DNA of 64,000 nucleotides from Otatea glauca (Eukaryota > Streptophyta > Magnoliopsida > Poales > Poaceae), in assembly GCA_036346275.1 (NCBI GenBank), contig CM070717.1, positions 4,151,178-4,215,177 of the forward strand, given 5' to 3'. A program made the position numbers and the translations under genes. Numbering within the stretch: position 1 is the stretch's first letter; every line of letters starts with the position of its first letter. Below are positions 44,084 through 54,435 of this stretch, one piece after another. The notes under the pieces were generated by a model. It made no database searches. It was given only the letters and a program-made list of their open reading frames with translations, and was not told where the DNA came from.

Positions 44084-45883
44084 GATTCATGATTTCAAAA
44101 TTCCGACATTAGATTACTGCGTGTAATCTAATAGAAAATGGTTGCAAAAAGCATAAATTGCACAAAATAAATTGCTATGCATTGCAGTATATAAAATAAA
44201 GCAATGAATTCAAAATTCATAAAACAGAGAAATAGAGCAAGAAAAATTAAAAACAGAGCCAAATAAATCTTCTTGATTTTCTGGCAATTTTTTCAAAAAA
44301 AATTTCTGCAATTTTTCTCTCTTTTTTTTCTTTTTCTTTCTTTTTCTTTCTTCTTTCTTCTTTTCTTTTTTTTCTCTCCCGGCCGAACCGGCCTCTGGGC
44401 CGTTTTTTTTTCTTTTTCCCGCTAGCCTCTTGGGCCTTCAGGCCCACGCGCTGCGCACAAAACCCGGCGGCTAGGTTTCCCGCTCACGCTGCCTTCCCAC
44501 GCCATGATCAGGCTGCCTTCCCGCCGCTTCCCCTTCCGCACTCGCACGCCGTCTTCTACTTCCCGGCCCGACCGCGCTCATCTTCTTGGGTGATGGCCCG
44601 GCGGCGACGGCGAAGACAAGCCCGAGGCCAGCGGGCGGCGCTGCTAAGCGCTGCGCAAAACCGCGCAATGACCGTGGCAGCGGGGCGGCGGCCTCGGCCG
44701 TCTGCGGAGACGGAGGTGCCTCGAGACGAGATCGAGGTCGCGACCGCGCGAGGCGAGGAGGTGCCTCGGGCGGCCGCGAGCGCGCGCGAGGCGAGGAGGA
44801 GCCGAGGCACGCTGCTGGCCGGGCGGCGTTGACCGGCTTCGAGCCGGCGGAGGCACATATGTCGGCGTCGGGCGCTGGCCGGCCGACGGGCGGGGCGCTT
44901 CTTGCGCTGAGTCGGCGTCGGCGGTGGGAGCGGCGCTTCGGGCGCGAGGCCGAGCCGCCGGGCGGCGCGCGCAAGGCCGAGGCGGCGCCAGATGCGGCAA
45001 GGCGGCGCCGTCGGGCGGCGAGAGGCCTAGGCCGGCGCCGGCGGCGGCCGGGCGAGGCACCGAGGCGGCATCACGGCTCGGCGCGAGCGCCAGCAGCCGA
45101 AGCGCCGGCGGCGCTTTCTTCCATGCAGCGGCGACGACGGCCGGACTTCGAGCCGAACGGGGCGCCGGCGCGGTCGAGCACGGCGGCGAGGGTCGGCCGA
45201 GGCGGCGCGCGTGGCGGCTACGCGCCGAGCCGGTCGACGGCGGCCCGTGCCGTGGCGCGAGGCCGAGCCGGCGCTTCATGCGACGGCGTGGAAACCGAGC
45301 CCGCCGCCGTCGCGGCGGCGATGATGCGCTGCGTCTGTGGGCGACACAGCGAAGACAACGCCGGCAGGCGACGCCGCGCGGCGTGTGACTTCGCGATCGA
45401 ATCGATGGTCGCGGCGGTGGTGGGTCGGCCGGGCTTCAAGCCGGCGAGCACGGGAACCGAGGCATGGAGTCGGCTCTTCAGGCGCGTATAGCGGTTTCGA
45501 GCGCGCAAAAACGGCAACGATCGGTGCTTCAAGCGATCTTCAAGCACGCAAACCGAGATGTCGGCAGATCGCAGCGCGCGGCGCTGCGATTTTTCTTTGT
45601 GTGCGATGATGAGTTGTAAAATACCGCAGATCCATGTCGTTGTAGCTTCGTGCCACGCAATGAACACAAAACCGAATGCGCAGGTTAGAAGCATGCATTG
45701 TAGCTTCTTGCCACGTAGCTTCGAGCGATCGTCGTGTGGCTTCGTGCCACATGACGAAAACGATACAAGATGCGTAGGATAGGAGTATGCATAGAAACGA
45801 CAAACGTTTAGTTTCAATCGCTGAAAACCCCACCTTTCTCACCTTTCAATTCTGATCTCCGGTAGAGCTTCGTGCTGATAACG
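44084..45883 (-). other. Copia-3 long leader with GC-rich block
   Basis: About 1.8 kb separate gag from the 5' LTR. A polypyrimidine run on the plus strand at 44314-44380 (polypurine in the element's RNA) is followed by an extremely GC-rich block (44460-45480). Frames of 301, 211, 199 and 167 codons overlap there on both strands, all Arg/Ala/Gly/Pro-rich, and are best read as composition effects. Confidence 0.6.
45867..45883 (-). promoter_or_regulatory. Copia-3 primer-binding site, same non-canonical type as copia-2
   Basis: The minus strand reads CGTTATCAGCACGAAGC directly after the 5' LTR. Confidence 0.6.
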
Positions 45884-46110
45884 TGTTAAGGAACCTCGCT
45901 ATCGAATAGTCCAGGGTTCCCGAACAGATCTGAAATTGGAGAACAGAAAGAGAGAGACATAGGTATATGAGGAGAGCGACGACGAATTCTTTATTGCTAA
46001 TGATTTCTTGTACATAGGGGGAGACCCCCCTCCTCCTTTTATAGCGCTCTCTAGGGTTTCGGCATAAGGGACCACATGGGCCTTCAATGGGCTTTTAGGG
46101 TTTCTCAACA
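45884..46110 (-). repeat. Copia-3 right LTR (5' LTR), 227 bp
   Basis: Nearly identical to the left LTR. The minus-strand TATA box CTATAAAAGG is at 46035-46044. TSD TGTAC follows. Confidence 0.95.
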
Positions 46111-46303
46111 TGTACCACTAGTATCCTTTCTCCATTTGAACATCTCTGTTCAGCAAATTTGTAGTACTATTCTAGTATTGCTACAAACAGAGGTGGGTCT
46201 CTTAAAAAAAAAGAAAAAAGAAAAGAAAATAAAAGAAAGTCCCGTTAGAGAATTATGAGAGAGACAAAGGTGATGAAGTAGGTGGGGCCCACTTAGTATA
46301 TTA

Positions 46304-46582
46304 CTTCCTTTGTTCTTTTTTATTTATCGTCCTAGAATACCGCTTATACTGCAGTCAACCTTTTATAACTTAGCTATAGCCACCAATATATATAAAATTA
46401 TTTAGATTTGGCCTGTAAAAATTATATATTACTAGACATCAAAAGTGCGTGTATATCATTGTATTTTTATACATACATTCTGCTAACATGTAATTAACAA
46501 AACGTAACGGTCAGTTTAAGGCCTGTAATGGAGATAGATTGTATCAATGTTCAAAACGTCGAGTTAAAAGGTATGGAGGGAG
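46304..46582. mobile_element. Stowaway-like MITE, 279 bp
   Basis: The left end CTTCCTTTGTTC is a diverged CTCCCTC-type terminus, the right end is TATGGAGGGAG, and TA dinucleotides flank it (46302-46303, 46583-46584). It is AT-rich and non-coding. Confidence 0.8.
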
Positions 46583-46584
46583 TA

Positions 46585-47309
46585 AGATTGACCAATACCG
46601 CAGTGGTGTACAAGAACAATAAAAACAAAACAAATTATACCTATACTGATGTCTGATTTGCAAGGTGCTTTAGTACTCTCTTCAAAAGCGAAAAGCATAA
46701 ATTTCAAACCATATTGATGTCTGATTTGCAAACACTCGCTATTCAGGTGCTAACAATACTACTTCAAGATTTGTGGTCTCGTTTTTTAGGAAGAAGAAGG
46801 ACCCAGGATGGAAGCTAATACCTACATATGGTTGTCTTTGCACGGAATTAAGATCGCAAATATATATGCTAATTGATCATAAAAATTGAACCGTGTTCGT
46901 CTGATCGTTAAATTGGCAATGATTAGGTTGGTAGTACAGATTGCGAGTTGCAAAAAGGCAAGCACAGTTCGTCGCATCTTCAACCCTGGATGTAAAGCCT
47001 GCTTGATATATTAATCTGGAACGTTATTTAGAGGAGTCCAGTTAAGCTATGACCATAATTAATCAATTCTTCAGTTTTTTTTTTAAAATCAATTGATCCA
47101 GAGAAATTGAGTCATAAATTTTTGATGTGGCACGTTCGTACGCGTAGGAAGGGTAATTAATGATGAAATCATTATCTTTTGTTCTGTACCGTCCAGCTCA
47201 CCTCAGCTCCCTGTTGGACAAATAATGACTCATAAATTGTATTGTCTTGTTAAGAGTGAAGTCAACAAAAGTGAGCCACTCGTTCTCCACCATAGCTAGT
47301 ACCAGATTA
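46585..47309. other. No recognised gene
   Basis: AT-rich intergenic sequence with no frame above 60 codons. Confidence 0.35.
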
Positions 47310-47311
47310 TA

Positions 47312-47552
47312 CTCACTCCGTTGACAAATAATTATCATTTTAAACATAAAACAGTCAAATTTTAAAAAACCTAACTATCAACATTTTTTAAATATTTATA
47401 TTAGATACATGAAAATTATATGTGTAGATTTATTTCGAAAAATACTATAATTTTATTAAGTTTTATAAATATATTATAATAATAATTAGTGGTCAAAACT
47501 GTATTCTGAAGACCAAATTGATGTTTAAAATGTTATTCATAACCGGAGCGAG
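47312..47552. mobile_element. Stowaway-like MITE, 241 bp
   Basis: The ends CTCACTCCGTTGAC and AACCGGAGCGAG are inverted repeats of Stowaway type with TA on both sides (47310-47311, 47553-47554). Confidence 0.85.
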
Positions 47553-47934
47553 TACCATACAAGGCTCCAGAAGACCACGTATTCCCCATTTCACCGGTGC
47601 GATTACGACCTCTGAGATTTTGCATTATTACTAAAAGGAGTTCCTTGCGTGCACATGCATACTAGTAGTAGTGTTAGACCTCTCGACTTTTTGGATTAGT
47701 GCATGTTCTGATTGACTTGCGCAAATTAAATGTCGAATTATGATATGATCCACTTTGAGTTATAGACGTACTCCCTGTGGTTGCAAATGAAAGGGAGGAT
47801 GCAAATCGCACGCTTCGGTTGTTCGTATCCCTCGGTATATATTGATTTACTAGATGCATACGCTCGGTGGCGTGAGTTTTCGGGTAATCAGTGAAATCTA
47901 ACTGCATCAATAGTATTGCTAGAATTATTAAAAT

Positions 47935-48530
47935 TTACACAAGTTTTATCATGCTTTCAAATTTTTATGGTAGCTTAGGCATACTCTCAGAGCCCTCTTA
48001 AAAAAGTTTCGAAAATTTTCAACATGCTTTAACAGCTTAATTAAATCAGTGGAGTTGTTTTAAATGCATTAACACCATTGCCAGATTTTTTAAGTATTGC
48101 ACAAATTTGATCATAATCTGAAATTTTTATGGTAGCTTAGTCACGCTCTCAGGACCCTTCTCATAAATCTTGAAAATCAAATTCGTTTGATGGCTCTGAA
48201 AAACCAAAAACAGCGAAATTTAAACGCGTTCAGAATTTTTAAAACTTACACAAGCTTAATCATGGTTCAATTTTTTTATGGTAGCTTATACATGCTCTGA
48301 GAACCCTTATAGAAAAGTTTCAAAAATTTCTAATATGATTTATTATCTCAATGAAATCAGTGGAGTTGCTCTGAATGCATCAGTAGCATTATCAGATTTT
48401 TTAAAAATAGTACAAGTTTGATCACAATACGAACATTTTATAGTAGTATAGGCATATTCTGAGGACCCTTATAAAAAAGTTCAAAAATTTCTTACATTAT
48501 TTGATAGCTCAATTAAATCAGAAAAAATTA
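47935..48530. repeat. Degenerate satellite-like tandem array, about four units of 140-180 bp
   Basis: The words ACACAAG(T/C)TT.ATCATG, TTTTTATGGTAGCTTA, GCTCTCAG/CTCTGAGAACCC, AAATCAGTGGAGTTG and CATTATCAGATTTTTTAA recur in order at least four times. Its layout resembles the repeat-built interiors of the hAT-like elements, but no ends were found. Confidence 0.75.
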
Positions 48531-48995
48531 CCTCAATCGGCAAAAAGATCTAAATGTAATTACATATTTTTTTAAGAGCTCTCACGGAGGAAGGACACGT
48601 AGGGGCTCTCTGACCGGTAACTCTATGAAGTATAATAGAGGTAGCATATGTACTGAAGTTGAAGACGTTTACAACAAGAAATCAAATACAGAATTGGAAT
48701 CAAACTAAACAATCTAGCCAAAGTAGTCTCCGCTTCCTATTCCCTGTTCGGCTCTCCTGTTCACCGTCCGACGCGGTGTGGCCTAACAAACACCGTGTGC
48801 AAGAACCTGAGAATCCTTCTCTTAAAACTTCCCCACAAACTGAAACATGGAGCGAGGACGTTCAGGCTGGAACAAAACTTCGTGAATAGCTGTGTGACAG
48901 CAGTCCTTTCGTGAAAGAATCTGCATATTGGGAAGACGAATGCACGTGGATAACTCAGGACAGCGCCGAGAGCAACCTTTTTGCGTACAAAGTGA

Positions 48996-49420
48996 GGGCC
49001 TGTTCGGAGAGATGTGGTTAGGCTGAAAAACTGTTTTTAGTTTGTTGGCTTGTAAAGTAGCTGTAGCTGACGGCTGTGGCTTTTTTTGTTATGCTGTTTG
49101 GCAAACTGGCTGCTGCAGTTGTACCTTTTAAGGGCTAACCGAAATGGAAGGTAGCAACATAGTGAAATACAGCGGCGTCCGAGTAGGGAGGTGACATGGA
49201 GGCGGCGAGGCGAGGTGGCAAAGGTCGGGAAGGCGGAGCGAGCGAGTTAGGAGGTGTTCAAGCGAAGCCACAGCTGAAAAACTCCTTCTCAGCAGCTGCA
49301 GCTTTTGGGGGTGCTTCTGCTATGGCTTAGCTTCCCAGATGCTTTGCAGCCATGCTGTTTGGGGGAGCTTTTAGCTCAAAACTGAAGCAAAGCTGAAGCA
49401 CAACTCCCCCAAATAGCCCC
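48996..49420. mobile_element. Tourist-like MITE (copy B), 425 bp, inverse to copy A
   Basis: The ends GGGCCTGTTCGGAGAG and CTCCCCCAAATAGCCCC match copy A (19519-19933) in reverse orientation. A 3-bp repeat TGA flanks it (48993-48995, 49421-49423), a variant of the usual TAA. The GC-rich centre is shared with copy A. Confidence 0.78.
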
Positions 49421-49566
49421 TGAATAATAATCACAAAATGTTTAGTACGTTGTTGAACTAGATACGTTGAAAGATAGACGACACTGACATTGTTGCAATG
49501 AAGAATAGTCGCGGTCTTGATCGGTAGATACAGCTCATGTATCAGTTGTAGTACCTAACATGATTT

Positions 49567-50323
49567 TGTAAGCAAAAAAATGTGGAAGCTATAAGTTCAT
49601 TTAGCACAATTTGATTAAACCAAATATTAACCTTTATATGTGCAAAAGCACAAGTCATCCTTTATATATGCAAAAGCACAAACCCACCTTGCGACGTGTT
49701 AGCAACACCTTGCATATCGAGTTTTTTTCTCTCCTCTCTTCCTTCTACTAATATAGTTCTTTTGATGATTAAAGAACTGAGATTTCTTTTATAAGTGCAC
49801 TATTCTTTCTGTTCTTTTGTTCCTTCAGACATGCCCTTGATGTACAGGAGGAGCATCCTTTATATAGCCAAGCATTAGAGTTACATGCACGAAACTTTAT
49901 TGCACATTTAGTTTCATGAAACTCCATCGTTTATTGCATCATTTAATGCACATTTAGTTTCATGAAACTTCATCGTTTATTGAATCAGTATTAAGTACTA
50001 AATACGTCAGTTTCCATGCAGTAAATAAGTCAGTTTCCAAATACTTAAACAATGAAACTGACACTTTAATTCAGCACTTAAAATTTAATGAAACTGACTG
50101 TAACTTAGCACTTTAATATATGCATGGAAACTAATTGCCATTGCATTGCCATGCACCCTCCTGTAGTATTAGTACACAGTTAAATATTCGAAAGGGAGAT
50201 GAGAGGGATTTTAAACCCCATGATTCTTAATCTTTTAGTCTAGCAACCATCACACTTAGACTTTTTATTATAAGAACTATTCTATAATTTACATGGGCTA
50301 TATTATGTTAAAATAATTTAACA
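49567..50323 (-). repeat. Copia-4 left LTR (3' LTR), 757 bp
   Basis: Ends TGTAAGC..TTTAACA. It contains a 45-bp tandem repeat (GCACATTTAGTTTCATGAAA.. twice, about 49895-49985). A minus-strand TATA-like CTATATAAAGG is at 49857-49867. It keeps a block of about 66 bp (50153-50220) that the right LTR lacks. Confidence 0.93.
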
Positions 50324-50645
50324 ATCTCCCACTTGGCCCTTGTAAAAACTTGACGATTCGAAAACTTTTAGGTGTACACCTTTCATCGAATCTATCAAGT
50401 CATCGCTAAATTGAATTGTGACGATAGAATCATGGCGGTCACAAGTCATACAGTGACAAGATCCCTTCCATGTATCACAATCGACATAATCCAAACTAAC
50501 TTTAATGGGAAACTTTCATTGTTATCCATCACTACCATAATTGTATACACGATAATATGGATAACCAGTAAAATAATACTTTCATTGAATTCATAAGTTC
50601 ATAAAAAGCACGAGCAACTCAAAGTTATGTATATATATATACTCA

Positions 50646-52460
50646 TCATGCTAATAGGGATTTATCTATAATGCCCATACTCTCAACATGGCCACTAAAA
50701 GACTTGGGCGGTAGTCCCTTAGCTAGCGGATCTGCTATCATCAGATCTGTACCAATATGCTCGATTGATACCTTTTGCTTTTGCACTTGTTCTTTTACCG
50801 TTAAGTACTTCAAATCCATATGTTTTGCTCCTTTCAAGTACTTGTCATTTTTGGAGAAGAAGACTGCAGCGGAATTGTCACAATAAATCCTTAAGGGCTT
50901 TTCAACATTATCAACAATATGAAGGCCAGACAAAAAATTCCGCAGCCACAGTGATTGAATAGTGGCCTCAAAGCATGCCACAAATTCAGCCTCCATAGTG
51001 GAAGTAGCAATGACAGATTGCTTTCCACTCTTCCATGAAATTGCTCCTCCAGCTAAAAGGAACAAATAGCCGAATGTAGACTTCCTTGAGTCTACACATC
51101 CGGCATAATCTGAATCTGAGTAGCCAATCACCTCAAGATGGCTCGATCTCTTGTATGTGAGCATATGATCTTTGGTGCCTTGTAAATATCGAAGAACCTT
51201 CTTCGTAGCTTTCCAATGATCCATTCCAGGATTACTTTGATACCGACCCAGCATTCTAACAGCAAAGCTGATATCTGGTCGAGTGCATGTCGAAGCATAC
51301 ATTAAGCTCCCAACAACTGATGCGTATGGAATAGATTCCATTTCCTTTCGTTCCAAATCATTTTTTGGACATTGCATTTCACTAAATTTGTCCCTTTTCT
51401 GAATTGGAACAGTTCCCGCAGAGCAATTTTCCATTCTAAATCCCTCCAATATTTTGTTAATGTAACCTTTCTGAGACAGTCCCAATAATCCATAATTTCT
51501 ATCACGGAATATTTCTATTCCAATCACATAGGATGCCTCACCCATATCCTTCATTTCAAAATTATTGGAGAGAAATTTCTTTACATCATTCAACAAAGAT
51601 TTATCATTAGTAGCAAGCAGAATGTCGTCAAAATATAGGACTAAAATAATAAACTTGCTCCCACTGACCTTCATGTAGATACACCGATTAACGGTATTCT
51701 CTACAAAACCATACTTCAAAATGGTATCATTGAACTTTATATACCATTGTCGGGAAGCTTGTTTCAGCCCATATATTGACTTCTTTAATTTACACACCAA
51801 ATTTTCTTTTCCTGGAACCATGAATCCTTCAGGTTGGTTCATATACACTTCTTCATCCAAATCACCATTCAGAAAAGCGGTTTTCACATCCATCTGGTGA
51901 AGCTCCAAATCATAATGTGCCACCAGAGCCAAAATAATTCTCAAAGAGTCCTTCTTTGAAACTGGAGAGAAGGTCTCCTTGTAGTCAATACCTTCTTTTT
52001 GAGTGTAACCCTTGGCGACAAGTCTAGCCTTATATCTTTCAATGTTGCCTTTTGAGTCACGTTTGGTCTTAAAGACCCATTTACACCTGACTTGTTTTGA
52101 ACTTTGCGGCAACTCGACTAGTTCCCAAACTTTATTGTCATCCATTGATTTCAACTCTTCTTTCATGGCATCAAACCACTTTTCAGAATTATCACATTCC
52201 ATGGCTTGCTTAAATGAGACTGGGTCATTTTCGATACTCAAATCACATTCATGTTCAAGTGAATAAACCACATAATCATCTGAAATAGCTGGTATTTTAT
52301 TTCGTATAGACCTTCGTAATATCCTTTCATGTGGAATTTCCTTTTCAGTTGTGACTTGCACATTAGTAGCTGGTTCAATAGTTGTATTTTTTACAGTGTT
52401 GTGTAACAGTGATACAACAATGCTAGGAGTAGGGTTGGACTGAATTTCTTTGATATCCAC
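50646..52460 (-). CDS. Copia-4 reverse transcriptase and RNase H (open for 604 codons)
   Basis: After the integrase-RT linker, RT motifs run in order: RCKWVFKTK, RYKARLVAKGYTQ, YKETFSPVSKKDS, QMDVKTAFLNGDLDEEVYM, LKKSIYGLKQASRQWY. The active site reads YFDD rather than the usual YVDD; both Asp are kept. Then EMKDMGEASYVIGIEI and SLMYASTCTRPDISFAV. RNase H follows with DSDYAGCVDS, TMEAEFVAC and IYCDNSAAVFF, plus a DPLAKGLP tail. The same frame continues upstream beyond an in-frame TGA (52464-52466) into integrase. This is the best-preserved retrotransposon frame among the complete elements. Confidence 0.93.
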   Translation of the reverse strand: MDIKEIQSNPTPSIVVSLLHNTVKNTTIEPATNVQVTTEKEIPHERILRRSIRNKIPAISDDYVVYSLEHECDLSIENDPVSFKQAMECDNSEKWFDAMKEELKSMDDNKVWELVELPQSSKQVRCKWVFKTKRDSKGNIERYKARLVAKGYTQKEGIDYKETFSPVSKKDSLRIILALVAHYDLELHQMDVKTAFLNGDLDEEVYMNQPEGFMVPGKENLVCKLKKSIYGLKQASRQWYIKFNDTILKYGFVENTVNRCIYMKVSGSKFIILVLYFDDILLATNDKSLLNDVKKFLSNNFEMKDMGEASYVIGIEIFRDRNYGLLGLSQKGYINKILEGFRMENCSAGTVPIQKRDKFSEMQCPKNDLERKEMESIPYASVVGSLMYASTCTRPDISFAVRMLGRYQSNPGMDHWKATKKVLRYLQGTKDHMLTYKRSSHLEVIGYSDSDYAGCVDSRKSTFGYLFLLAGGAISWKSGKQSVIATSTMEAEFVACFEATIQSLWLRNFLSGLHIVDNVEKPLRIYCDNSAAVFFSKNDKYLKGAKHMDLKYLTVKEQVQKQKVSIEHIGTDLMIADPLAKGLPPKSFSGHVESMGIIDKSLLA

Positions 52461-52463
52461 ATT

Positions 52464-53042
52464 TCATGGATCACCACTCCCACTGATTTCACTATTCTCA
52501 ATGAACCGAGCATTTCCAGACTCAACTATTCTTGTACTATGGTTAGGACAGTAAAATCTGTACCCTTTTGATTTTTCAGGATAGCCGATGAAGTAACCGC
52601 TAATGGTCTTTTCATCAAGCTTCTTTTCACGTGGATTGTATATTCTTACTTCTGTTGGGCAGCCCCAAACATGCAGGTGCCTCAAACTAGGTTTCCTTCC
52701 CGTCCACAGTTCATAAGGAGTCTTAGGAACTGACTTACTAGGAACCCTATTCAGTAAGTACACAACAGTCCTTAATGCGTGCATCCACAAAGATAAGGGC
52801 ACATCACTGTAACTTAACATGCTCCTAACCATTTCCATGAGAGTACGATTCTGCCTTTCAGCCACCCCATTTTGTTGAGGTGTTTCGGGCATTGTATATT
52901 GTGCACAAATGCCTCGGCTTTCAAGAAACTTTGCAAATGGACCTGGACATTGTCCACTTGCATCAAACTTTCCAAAATATTCACCACCTCTATCTGACCG
53001 AATATTTTGCACCACCCCAGGAAGAAACATCAAATGGATCAC
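52464..53042 (-). pseudogene. Copia-4 integrase C-terminal two-thirds, ends at a premature TGA
   Basis: The frame has the second catalytic Asp (IRSDRGGEY), the catalytic Glu (PQQNGVAERQNRT) and the post-core block HVWGCPTEVRIYNP..ISGYFIGYPEKSKGYRFY. It ends SGSGDP-TGA, and the next codons open the RT frame in the same phase, so a single nonsense change (CGA to TGA is the likeliest) separates them. Confidence 0.88.
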
Positions 53043-53196
53043 AAATATCAGTGTGTATTAACCGTAATAGTTCACTACTTCTTGTAGCTAGGTGCTTTGA
53101 TATGTGTGAGGTTTGTTTGCCCTTGATGCAATCTACACACACATTCCAGTCAACAAAATCCAATTGAGGTAAAATTTCACTTTTCACTAACCTCAA
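52990..53196 (-). pseudogene. Copia-4 integrase N-terminal zinc finger and first catalytic Asp
   Basis: The frame reads CVDCIKGKQTSH and ELLRLIHTDICDPFDVSS. It overlaps the core frame out of phase. Related integrases have about 40-45 residues between these two motifs that are absent here, so a deletion with frameshift has removed the centre of the catalytic domain near 53020. Confidence 0.85.
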
Positions 53197-53547
53197 AACT
53201 CTTTATTTGGATATGTGACCCAATCTTTTATGCCACAAGAAAGCAGAACGCTCATTATGTGCACTACGTTTGTTACCAATAATATTTTCAACATGAAAGA
53301 GGAATTAAGAAAAAACAGCACTAAGATTGAAGCGGTATAAACAATCAATTAAAGTACCAAAACCATAATAGTACTTACTCTTATATAATGAAAATATACC
53401 GTCTCCAACCAAGAACTTAAAACTTATCATATCCAATTTTTCCATAGATACTAAATGTCTAGTACATTTGGGAACAAAAAGATACTCTTTCAGATCTAAA
53501 TGTAGACCGGTATCAAGGATTATTCTATAAGTCCTGATCCCTTCAAT
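53197..53547 (-). pseudogene. Copia-4 protease to pre-integrase region, degenerate
   Basis: On the minus strand this 350-bp stretch should hold the rest of the protease and the GAG-pre-integrase domain. Only short out-of-frame pieces are readable. Confidence 0.6.
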
Positions 53548-54435
53548 TCATGTCTTCATTCCGTTCCCCATGTATAAAAACTTTTCAGATCCGCTTATGG
53601 GTTGGATTGAAAGGTATCCCTGTGTAACATGTGAAACATGAGTAGTAGCACCAGAATCTAACCACCAGGTATGGCTAGGAACTTCAACAAGATTTGATTC
53701 AAAGCATACAGAAACATAATGTATACTTTTTTGTTTGAACCATTTCTTTCTCTTGGGGCAATCCTTCTTGAAATGACCAACCTTCTTGCAGAAGTGGCTT
53801 CTCAGCTTTTTATGGATTTGGCCATCACTAACTTGATGTGGAGCCTTGTCCTTACCCTTCTTCCCTGGCCTTTTCTTGCTGCTACTTGCACCTCTGTGCA
53901 TTGTGAGATGAACAGAGTGATCCCTTATTTTCTTTAATCTCCCTTCTTCTTTAACCAATTGGGCTTTGCATTCTTGAATGTTCCATTTTTCTTTTATGGT
54001 GTTATAATGCACCTGGAACGAGCCAAATTTAAGAGGTAGGGAGTTCATGATGAATTGGACCAGAAATGATTCACTTACGTCCATTCCCATGGATGTTAAC
54101 TTTGCGGCAATATTTGCTATGCTAATCACATGATCATGCACGGGAATAGACCAATCAAATTTCTTGGTCGTTAGTTCACTCATAAGACTTCCAACCACAG
54201 ACTTGTCTGTAATGTCTGATTGAGAATATTCTTTTACCTTCGCCATGAAATCCTTTGTATTATCAGTTTTAGGCAATGATGGCTTGACGTTTTCAGCAAT
54301 CATCAAGCGCATCAAGTTCAAGCTTAACCTGTTAGACCGTTCCCAGGCTTCATAAAGGGAACGATCCTCATCAGTACTTTCATCTGTAACGGCTGCAGGC
54401 TTTTCATCAAGAACTAATGCAATGTCTAAGTCCAT
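53548..54435 (-). CDS. Copia-4 gag and protease start (295 codons)
   Basis: The frame begins MDLDIALVLDEKPAAVTDES..WERSNRLSLNLMRLMIAE and continues through the UBN2-type capsid fold (FDWSIPVHDHVISIANIAAKL, MNSLPLKFGSFQVHYN). A zinc knuckle region reads SHFCKKVGHFKKDC, in which the first Cys of C-x2-C appears as Ser. The protease start TWWLDSGATTHVS has an intact DSGA. The frame ends just after YLSIQP..KFLYMGNGMKT. Confidence 0.9.
   Translation of the reverse strand: MDLDIALVLDEKPAAVTDESTDEDRSLYEAWERSNRLSLNLMRLMIAENVKPSLPKTDNTKDFMAKVKEYSQSDITDKSVVGSLMSELTTKKFDWSIPVHDHVISIANIAAKLTSMGMDVSESFLVQFIMNSLPLKFGSFQVHYNTIKEKWNIQECKAQLVKEEGRLKKIRDHSVHLTMHRGASSSKKRPGKKGKDKAPHQVSDGQIHKKLRSHFCKKVGHFKKDCPKRKKWFKQKSIHYVSVCFESNLVEVPSHTWWLDSGATTHVSHVTQGYLSIQPISGSEKFLYMGNGMKT

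Larger units (their letters stand above)
39717..46110 (-). mobile_element. Copia-3: recent but coding-defective Ty1/copia retrotransposon (6,394 bp)
   Basis: LTRs at 39717-39942 and 45884-46110 begin TGTTAAGG and end CTCAACA, with an exact TSD TGTAC (39712-39716 and 46111-46115). By eye the LTRs differ by three substitutions and one single-base indel in about 226 bp, the lowest divergence of the four complete copia elements. Most of gag is missing and integrase and RT are fragmented. The leader between LTR and gag is about 1.8 kb, most of it GC-rich. The RNase H tail and primer site relate it to copia-2. Confidence 0.94.

Noticed and set aside
44314..44380. Polypyrimidine run as a candidate second polypurine tract of copia-3
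   Set aside because: It lies upstream of gag in the leader, not next to the 3' LTR. It is probably a simple repeat.
44586..45491. Open frame of 301 codons on the plus strand, rich in Arg, Ala and Gly
   Set aside because: It is antisense within the GC-rich leader of copia-3. Similar long frames occur in several phases on both strands, and no domain is recognisable. Composition explains it.
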